DNA from: Arenicola marina
Lineage: Eukaryota > Annelida > Polychaeta > Arenicolidae
Assembly: GCA_964019135.1 (NCBI GenBank)
Contig: OZ025263.1
Span: forward strand, 31,970,133-32,034,132
Length of the DNA stretch: 64,000 nt
Direction: 5' to 3'
Part shown: in pieces, positions 57,020 to 64,000 of the stretch
How the letters are laid out: every line of letters begins with the position of its first letter
How positions within the stretch are numbered: the first letter of the stretch is position 1
Notes under the pieces: generated by a model
What the model saw: only the letters and a program-made list of their open reading frames with translations
What the model was told of the DNA's origin: nothing
The model's database searches: none
Translations under genes and position numbers: made by a program

Positions 57020-60000
57020 GTAGGAACCAGCCTTATCCAGGTAGGAACCGGCCTTCCTCAGGTACGAACCAGCTTTCTGCAGGTAGGAACCAGCCTTCCT
57101 CAGGTACGAACCAGCTTTCTGCAGGTAGGAACCAGCTTTCCTGCAGGTAGGAAGCAGCTTTCTGCAGGTACGAACCAGCTTTCTGCAGGTAGGGACCAGC
57201 TTTCTGCGGGTAGGAATCAGCCTTCCTCAGGTACGAACCAGCTTTCTGCAGGTAGGGACCAGCTTTCTGCGGGTAGGAATCAGTCTTCCTCAGGTAGGAA
57301 CCAGCTTTCTGCAGGTAGGAACCAGCTTTCCTGCAGGTAGGAAGCAGCTTTCTGCAGGTAGGAACCAGCTTTCTGCAGGTAGGGACCAGCTTTCTGCGGG
57401 TAGGAATCAGCCTTCATCAGGTAGGAACCGGCCTTCCTCGGGTAGGAACCGGCCTTCCTCAGGTACGAACCAGCTTTCTGCAGGTAGGAACCAGCCTTCC
57501 TCAGGTACGAACCAGCTTTCTGCAGGTAGGAACCAGCCTTCCTCGGGTAGGAAGCAGCTTTCTGCAGGTAGGAACCAGCTTTCCTGCAGATAGGAAGCAG
57601 CTTACTGCAGGTAGGAACCAGCTTTCTGCAGGTAGGAATCAGCCTTCCTCAGGTAGGAACCAGCTTTCTGCAGGTAGGAACCAGCTTTCCTGCAGGTAGG
57701 AAGCAGCTTTCTGCAGGTAGGAACCAGCTTTCTGCAAGTAGGGACCAGCTTTCTGCGGGTAGGAATCAGCCTTCGTCAGGTAGGTACCAGCTTTTTGCAG
57801 GTAGGAACCAGCTTTCCTGCAGATAGGAAGCAGCTTACTGCAGGTAGGAACCAGCTTTCTGCAGGTAGGAATCATCCTTCCTCAGGTAGGTACCAGCTTT
57901 CTGCAGGTAGATACCAGCTTTCTGCAGGTAGGAATCAGCCTTCCTCAGGTAGGTACCAGCTTTCTGTGGGTAGGAATCAGCTTTCTGCCGGTAGGAACCA
58001 GCCTTCCTCAGGTAGGAACCAGCTTTCTGCAGGTAGATACCAGCTTTCTGCAGGTAGGAATCAGCCTTCCTCAGGTAGGTACCAGCTTTCTGTGGGTAGG
58101 AATCAGCTTTCTGCAGGTAGGAATCAGCCTTCCTCAGGTAGGTACCAGCTTTCTGCAGGTAGAGACCAGCTTTCTGCAGGTAGGAATCAGCCTTCCTCAG
58201 GTAGGTACCAGCTTTCTGCAGGTAGAGACCAGCTTTCTGCAGGTAGGAATCAGCCTTCCTCAGGTAGGTACCAGCTTTCTGTGGGTAGGAATCAGCTTTC
58301 TGCGGGTAGGAACCAGCTTTCTGCCGGTAGGAACCAGCCTTCCTCAGGTAGGAACCAGCTTTCTGCAGGTAGAGACCAGCTTTCTGCAGGTAGGAATCAG
58401 CCTTCCTCAGGTAGGTACCAGCTTTCTGCAGGTAGATACCAGCTTTCTGCAGGTAGATACCAGCTTTCTGCAGGTAGGAATCAGCCTTCCTCAGGTAGGT
58501 ACCAGCTTTCTGTGGGTAGGACTCAGCTTTCTGCCGGTAGGAACCAGCCTTCCTCAGGTAGGAACCAGCTTTCTGCAGGTAGATACCAGCTTTCTGCAGG
58601 TAGGAATCAGCCTTCCTCAGGTAGGTACCAGCTTTCTGTGGGTAGGAATCAGCTTTCTGCAGGTAGGAATCAGCCTTCCTCAGGTAGGTACCAGCTTTCT
58701 GCAGGTAGAGACCAGCTTTCTGCAGGTAGGAATCAGCCTTCCTCAGGTAGGTACCAGCTTTCTGTGGGTAGGAATCAGCTTTCTGCGGGTAGGAACCAGC
58801 TTTCTGCCGGTAGGAACCAGCCTTCCTCAGGTAGGAACCAGCTTTCTGCAGGTAGAGACCAGCTTTCTGCAGGTAGGAATCAGCCTTCCTCAGGTAGGTA
58901 CCAGCTTTTTGCAGGTAGATACCAGCTTTCTGCAGGTAGATACCAGCTTTCTGCAGGTAGGAATCAGCCTTCCTCAGGTAGGTACCAGCTTTCTGTGGGT
59001 AGGACTCAGCTTTCTGCCGGTAGGAACCAGCCTTCCTCAGGTAGGTCCCAGCTTTCTGCAGGTAGGAACCAGCTTTCTGCGGGTAGGAATCAGCCTTCCT
59101 CAGGTAGGTACCAGCTTTCTGTGGGTAGGAATCAGCCTTCCTCGGGTAGGAACCAGCCTTCCTCAGGTAGGAACCAGCTTTCCTGCAGGTAGGAAGCAGC
59201 TTTCTGCAGGTAGGAACCAGCTTTCTGCAGGTAGGAACCAGCTTTCTGCAGGTAGGAATCAGCCTTCCTCAGGTAGGTACCAGCTTTCTGCAGGTAGATA
59301 CCAGCTTTCTGCAGGTAGGAATCAGCCTTCCTCAGGTAGGTACCAGCTTTCTGTGGGTAGGAATCAGCTTTCTGCGGGTAGGAATCAGCCTTCCTCAGGT
59401 AGGTACCAGCTTTCTGAGGGTAGGACTCAGCTTTCTGCCGGTAGGAACCAGCCTTCCTCAGGTAGGAACCAGCTTTCTGCAGGTAGGTACCAGCTTTCTG
59501 TGGGTAGGAATCAGCTTTCTGCGGGTAGGAATCAGCCTTCCTCAGGTAGGTACCAGCTTTCTGTGTGTAGGAATCAGCCTTCCTCAGGTAGGAACCGGCC
59601 TTCCTCGGGTAGGAACCAGCCTTCCTCAGGTAGGAACCAGCTTTCATGCAGGTAGGAAGCAGCTTTCTGCAGGTAGGAACCAGCATTCCTCAGGTAGGAA
59701 CCAGCTTTCTGCAGGTAGGAATCAGCCTTCCTCAGGTAGGAACCAGCCTTCTCTAAGTAGGGACCAGCCTTCCTCAGGTAGGAACCGGCCTTCCTCGGGT
59801 AGGGACCAGCCTTCCTCAGGTAGGAACCGACCTTCCTCAGGTAGGGAACAGCCTTCCTCAGGTAGGGACCAGCCTTCCTCAGGTAGGGACCAGCCTTCCT
59901 CAGGTAGGGACCAGCCTTTCTCAGGTAGGGACCAGCCTTTCTCAGGTAGGGACCAGCCTTTCTCAGGTAGGGACCAGCCTTTCTCAGGTAGGGACCAGCC

Positions 60001-60020
60001 TTCTACAGGACTGGTACGGA
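57008..60020 (+). repeat. 21-bp minisatellite copying the exon 3 splice donor ('mirage' type)
   Basis: About 140 head-to-tail units begin GGTAGGAACCAG and end CTTTCTGCA or CCTTCCTCA. The first unit is the real junction (gccttcctcag|gtaggaacc). Units form higher-order trimers of about 63 bp (ending CTGTG, CTGCA, CCTCA) between 57900 and 59560. Units become more uniform (ggtagggaccagcctttctca) at 59740-60000 and fade by about 60110. Each unit holds an acceptor-like pyrimidine-CAG abutting a donor-like GTAGG. Open frames in it (for example 465 codons at 57795-59192) are artefacts of the 21-bp period. Confidence 0.95.
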
Positions 60021-60422
60021 CAAGGCCTTCCTCCGGTAAAATGAAACGTTCTGCATGTAAGAACCAGCGTTACGCGCATAGGAACCAGCCTTTCTCGGTA
60101 GGCACTATGCTTTCAACTAATATATCGTACATATTAATCTAGCATTTCTTGGGAAAAAATCCGTGGCTGCCATTAGCATTTCACAATGTGGATCATAGGG
60201 ACCATATAATACATGTGAACGATACTTTATACTATACAGTCGGAATATATCCATGTGTGAGGGACCTTAGCGTGTTGTGGATCCTGTTTAACGAAAATGA
60301 TTATTATTGCCATTACAATTAGTACTGTACGATCTCTGTCACAGCGCCTCAGGCTATGAATGTAGCACAGATCTAAGTCGCACTGTGCATTGTAAGCCAC
60401 GTGGTTGCTTGGTCTGCTGCAG
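60021..60422 (+). other. SELENOO intron 3, distal part
   Basis: Unique sequence ending in the acceptor gtctgctgcag at 60422. Nothing else recognised. Confidence 0.8.
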
Positions 60423-60546
60423 GTTTGGTAGCCTCGAGACTGTTAAGACCGCTGATCCAGTGACCGGCAAGAGCGGCCCCAACGCAGGAGATCGGGATCT
60501 GCTGCGAACATTCCTGGATTTCACCTTGCGACATTACCTCCCCGAG
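60423..60546 (+). CDS. SELENOO: SELENOO coding exon 4
   Basis: 124 nt. With the split Arg it encodes FGSLETVKTADPVTGKSG, then RDLLRTFLDFTLRHYLPE, matching human FGSFEIFKSADEHTGRAG and the following helix. Donor GTGAGT at 60547. Confidence 0.92.
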
Positions 60547-60984
60547 GTGAGTCCCGATCAGCGTCGCTTAGCTGCTCCATAAGCAACCCACATGACTGTT
60601 TATTAACATAATGAGGGCAACAGTTGTCGATGAAAGGTCCGCCTTCCGTGCTGGTTTTCGCCTTATCGATGAGATATTTAATGTGTATGATATGATTTGA
60701 CATCGATATTATATATATAACCCACGACATCACGAGTTCATGCGCCGTGATAATATTAATTGTACTATTCGGAATTGCCCTTTAGAGAGCCTGTATTGAA
60801 CGTCTTGAGAAAATAGCATATACAATTTTATGCATGGTTTATTTAATATTAATAGCGAACGAAATGACGGATTGCTTTTGGCCGTTACATGTACATTACT
60901 CACTTTGCTTCTACTGTAGACTGTAATTTGTATGTCATAAATATTATAATAAATATGATAAATTAATGTGAGGTTGTCCTCCAG
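60547..60984 (+). other. SELENOO intron 4
   Basis: AT-rich, with GTGAGT donor and gtcctccag acceptor. No repeat at its donor. Confidence 0.85.
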
Positions 60985-61100
60985 GTCATTGGGCAGCGCG
61001 AACCAGGGTCCGCCGACCTATATCTGTCGCTGTACCAGGAGGTGGTGAAGAAGACTGCTGAGACTGTCGCCCATTGGCAAGCCATCGGCTTCTGTCACGG
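60985..61100 (+). CDS. SELENOO: SELENOO coding exon 5
   Basis: 116 nt encoding [39 protein letters not shown]. The end matches human VAEWQCVGFCHG, directly before the catalytic-loop segment (VLNTDNMS in human), which must be in the next exon and was not found in the window. The exon ends TGTCACGG with donor GTAAGTT at 61101; this junction is tandemly copied in the intron. Confidence 0.92.
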
Positions 61101-61575
61101 GTAAGTTACTGGATAGCTGTTCTCTGGTATATCTCATTCCGTCACTGGTAAGTTACTGGATGGCTGTAATCTGCTGGTGTTCTCTCCTATAACTCATTCT
61201 GTCACAGGTAAGCTACTGAATGGCTTTAGTCTGCTGCTGTTCTCTGATATATCTTATTCCGTCACGGGTAAGTTCCTGCATGGCTTTTATCTGCTGTTCT
61301 CTGGTATATCTCATTCTGTTACCGGTAAGTTACTGGACGGCTGTAATCTGCTGGCGTTCTCTGGTATATCTCATTCTGTCACGGGTAAGTTCCTGCATGG
61401 CTTTAATCTGCTGTTCTCTGGCATATCTCATTCTGTCACGGTTAATTTACTGGCCGGGCTTTAATCATGCTGGTTTTCTCTGATTTATCTTCTTTTGTCT
61501 CGGTTAAGTTGCTGAATGGCTTTAATCTGCGTCTGGTATGTCTCCGTTTGTCGCGGGCAAGTAGCCCATTTCTCA
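61088..61575 (+). repeat. Minisatellite of about 60 bp copying the exon 5 splice donor
   Basis: About eight units, each with ttctgtcacgggtaagttac followed by tggatggctgtaatctgctg and ttctctggtatatctcat. Donor-like GTAAG copies lie at 61101 (real), 61148, 61208, 61268, 61325 and 61385; later units decay (gttaat 61441, gttaag 61503, gcaag 61559). The first spacing is 47, the rest 56-62. As in intron 3, the next in-frame codon after the junction is a stop (TAA). Confidence 0.92.
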
Positions 61576-61679
61576 CTGGTAACCGATAGGAATCTGTTAG
61601 GAGTAAGTTAACTAATTTCCCATGTGCAAACCATTAGATTTACAGTAACGTTACATGTTCATGTATCATCATCATCATA

Positions 61680-61922
61680 TGGCGGATCCAGGAAATTAAA
61701 AAAGGGAGGGGGTGGGGGGGTCCACTGACCGGGGGGGGGGTCTCTGAACAAAGGTCCTCCTATTAGTTATGACCGGGGGGGGGGCTCATCACCGCCTAAG
61801 ATAGCGTTCTTCCTACGCCTAAGGTGGTCTAAATTGCGCTTTGAAAAACAGCATTCGTCTTTAAAAAGGGGGGTCCAGGGGTTCCGGACTCCCCCCCCCC
61901 CCCGCCCCCATCCGCCCCTGTC
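61680..61922. repeat. G-rich 'GGCGGATCC' MITE-like repeat in SELENOO intron 5
   Basis: It starts ggcggatccaggaaattaaa and ends cccccatccgcccctgtcat. It contains agatagcgttcttcc and three G or C runs. Confidence 0.65.
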
Positions 61923-62095
61923 ATCACATGGCGGATGAGAAAAATCGCCCCTCCTGTCCCTACTATCCTAGCACATCACTGCATATCTACTAATAACGGA
62001 TGTCATTATTTTCGCTCTTCGGATATTACTTTAGAGACTCTGTCGGCACAGGCATCGGACAGTAGTTTTTGGGGTCCGCTCCACCCCGCACCCTG

Positions 62096-62253
62096 ACCCC
62101 AGTTCTGTGGCTGTAGGACGGGCAACACTCGGACAGGGCCCGTCCTACAGCCACGGAACTAGGGCTACCCTCACCCCACCCCGCCCCCTGGCGCCCGTCC
62201 TACAGCCACAGAACTAGGGCCACCCTCACCCTACCCCACCCCCTGGCGCCCCA
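62096..62253. repeat. 23-bp stem hairpin plus direct repeat of its right arm
   Basis: The left arm at 62101-62123 (agttctgtggctgtaggacg then ggc) pairs with 62138-62160 (gcccgtcctacagccac then ggaact) across a 14-base loop, with one mismatch. The right arm plus about 35 following bases is repeated at 62194-62253. Intronic. Confidence 0.75.
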
Positions 62254-62329
62254 TGATTACAGTATCTATGTTGGTGTTGGACACATACTCAATGCCCCAT
62301 TTCAAAAAGAACATGGGTTAACAAGGGGC

Positions 62330-62650
62330 TGATTTAGGGGCCGGCGGGGATGCAAAGTAATAGTCAGGCTTTCCGACGAAATATATCGGAAAGTGACATT
62401 TTGTAGATGCAACCTAAAGGCTGAACCAAGACGGGGAAGGGGGTGTTGTTTAAACCCATCCACTCAATCAAGCGGTTGTTAAGGACTGTTAAAGTCGAAA
62501 AAAAATTCGACCCCCCTCTCCCCGTTGTAAACTTAAAATTGGTGGACACTTACGGTCGTTTTCATCCCCTCCCCCCCCCCCCCCCGGTCGCAAGTTTTTT
62601 AAGAGAGCCCCTCTTTAAGAGAGTATTTCCAGATCCCTAAATCCGCCCCT
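62330..62650. repeat. G-rich 'GGCGGATCC' MITE-like repeat, reverse orientation
   Basis: It ends cctaaatccgcccctgg and includes ccccggtcgcaagttttt, the reverse of the family's internal phrase. The left end (gctgatttaggggccgg) is less certain. Confidence 0.5.
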
Positions 62651-62684
62651 GGTTACCATTGCTAGGCTCTATCCTTTATCCTGA

Positions 62685-63120
62685 GGGGCCGCCTCGATAG
62701 CTCAGTGGGTTAGAGCGCTCGCTTGAAGTGCTCTGGGGCCGTATTACTAATCGCCACTTGGGCTACGCCAGTAGACTTAGCGCTAGGTGGAAGACTTGTC
62801 AAGCGATTGTCGGGTTCAAAATACATCAGTAGTCACCCAAGATGTGGATTTTTTTAATTAGGAAAGGGCTAAAGTTATATTGAATTAGATTGAAGAATTA
62901 TGAATACGGCCCCTAGCCATCTGAAAGCCAAACGGCACGTGGATCGGGGGTACGAGCCCTGCTGTGGCCATGTCTGTGTTGTCGCAAGATAAAGATCCCA
63001 TGTCCTTCTTCGTAAAGAGTAGGGGGTTACCCCCGGAGACATGGCTTCACTCTCCCTTCCTTCTCCCATTGACGCGATATGACCAAAAGTGGTTAAAGCG
63101 TCCTGAATATGCAACCAACC
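62685..63120 (+). repeat. tRNA-derived SINE, family A, split by a MITE
   Basis: The head at 62685-62734 (tagctcagtgggttagagcg) and the body at 62914-63120 (cacgtggatcggg, ccttcttcgtaaagagtagg, gaatatgcaaccaacc) are separated by the insertion at 62735-62913. Confidence 0.85.
62735..62913. mobile_element. 179-bp MITE inserted in a SINE
   Basis: Inverted termini GGGGCCGTATT and AATACGGCCCC. The GGGGCCGTATT end resembles PIF/Harbinger-type MITEs, but a clear 3-bp target duplication is not visible. Confidence 0.7.
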
Positions 63121-63894
63121 CTAATCCTGATCCCAACAGAAACGATGCGAACGTCGTAGGTCAATGTGCTGCTCAGACAGACCAACCAATCAACAACCTT
63201 TGTTGTTGTTATGATCACTCCATGTATGGCTCCAACTAAAGGCCATTTTATGACCACAGCTAATTCCCTGAAATTGAATTGCATGGGGCAAAAAACAAGA
63301 TGACAAAGGACTGGAGCTGTTCTTTGTGTAACAGTCATTCCTGCTTCCTATAATTTCCTGTTTACAGCCAATTATTAGCACTTTCTCCGTGTGATGGGGC
63401 GATAGGTTTCCTGCCCATCATGTCGTCGTTTCACACCAGGCGAACACCGGTCATTTCGCTCTTCTCGTCAGTTTAAGTAGCTGTGATTATGATTCATCGT
63501 TCAGAAGTCAGATCTTTCAGATCGAATATGTGTCAGATAAAATCAGCTGTACTCAGCTGATGCTAATGTACTGCCGTATATTAGTGTGAGTTATGGGCTG
63601 TGTTGGCTACCCGTGAGAGGGTGTGTGTGTGTGTGGGGGGGGGGGGTTGCTCAAACAGGTTTAATTCTGTTAAGTTACATAGGTGGAATGCTTCCACTCG
63701 CCCGCATTGTTTTTTAGGCCAGTTGAACAGCATTTTCCATGGTAACATTATACATGTGCCATTGCCTGCGTGTATATTAGATTGTACTGGGATGCGACAT
63801 AAATTTCTGCCATGTGCACCCTACACCCCCCCCCCCCCCCCACCCCACCCACCCGGCCCCACCCCGCCAAGTGTCTTTATTGCATCAGCAATCA
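63121..63894 (+). other. Presumed SELENOO intron 5, distal part
   Basis: GT/G tract at 63621-63648 and C tract at 63824-63845. I searched for the exon encoding the HGVLNTDN-type catalytic loop and did not find it. Confidence 0.4.
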
Positions 63895-64000
63895 TTTCTG
63901 CGGGTAGGAATCAGCCTTCCTCAGGTAGGTACCAGCTTTCTGAGGGTAGGACTCAGCTTTCTGCCGGTAGGAACCAGCCTTCCTCAGGTAGGAACCAGCT
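63895..64000 (+). repeat. Exact copy of part of the intron-3 minisatellite
   Basis: These 106 bases equal 59369-59474 base for base, including a variant (ctgagggtaggactcag) that occurs only once in the main array. The window ends inside it. Confidence 0.93.

Noticed and set aside
57795-59192. 465-residue open frame of QLSAGRN/QPSSGRY repeats
   Set aside because: The 21-bp period keeps several frames open on both strands. It lies in SELENOO intron 3 and the units vary at splice-like bases, with no protein-level constraint.
4390-63120. tRNA genes at the A/B box sequences
   Set aside because: They are heads of SINEs: each is followed by the same body and tail, several have target duplications, and the cloverleaf is incomplete.
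1-64000. Old virus copies, LTR elements or Polinton-like elements
   Set aside because: I found no LTR pairs, capsid, integrase or protease motifs. The only reverse-transcriptase remains are of the LINE type.

Overview
The window is animal genomic DNA: spliced genes with GT-AG introns, tRNA-derived SINEs, LINE fragments, many small inverted-repeat transposons and long minisatellites. The best clue to the organism is that two introns of one gene begin with minisatellites whose repeat unit copies the exon/intron junction. I recall such junction-spanning minisatellites ('mirages') from amphioxus Adh, so a cephalochordate (Branchiostoma-like) is my best guess. It is an inference and other marine invertebrates remain possible.

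Three host genes are supported, all on the + strand. (1) The 3' end of a type I membrane protein: a transmembrane exon at 879-978 and a terminal cytoplasmic-tail exon at 1683-2238. (2) A secreted peptide-hormone-like precursor, first coding exon 29901-30442, with a TATA-type promoter near 29557. After the signal peptide it carries a four-cysteine peptide ending in a Gly-Lys-Arg amidation/cleavage site. (3) The first five coding exons of SELENOO (mitochondrial protein AMPylase, selenoprotein O) at 50405-61100; the rest of the gene, including any Sec codon and SECIS, lies beyond the window.

Layout: 1-2.3 kb membrane-protein gene; 2.3-16 kb intergenic DNA with SINEs, hairpin MITEs, G/C tracts and a CRE cluster near 9.7 kb; 16.8-18.2 kb a tandem duplication of about 700 bp; 19.7-22.7 kb short minisatellites; 23.0-28.0 kb a 36-bp satellite with higher-order structure; 28-31 kb the peptide gene; 31-44 kb LINE, SINE and MITE debris; 45.0-49.9 kb a nested mobile-element complex (a LINE 3' end split by a TIR transposon with a 9-bp target duplication and by a roughly 3-kb palindrome with a 200-N gap); 50.4-61.1 kb SELENOO exons; 61-64 kb intron DNA ending in an exact copy of part of the intron-3 array.

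Most interesting are the SELENOO arrays. Intron 3 opens with about 140 copies of a 21-bp unit, each with an acceptor-like pyrimidine-CAG joined directly to a donor-like GTAGG. Intron 5 opens with about eight copies of a unit near 60 bp that also copies its own donor. The three genes show no evident functional link to one another.
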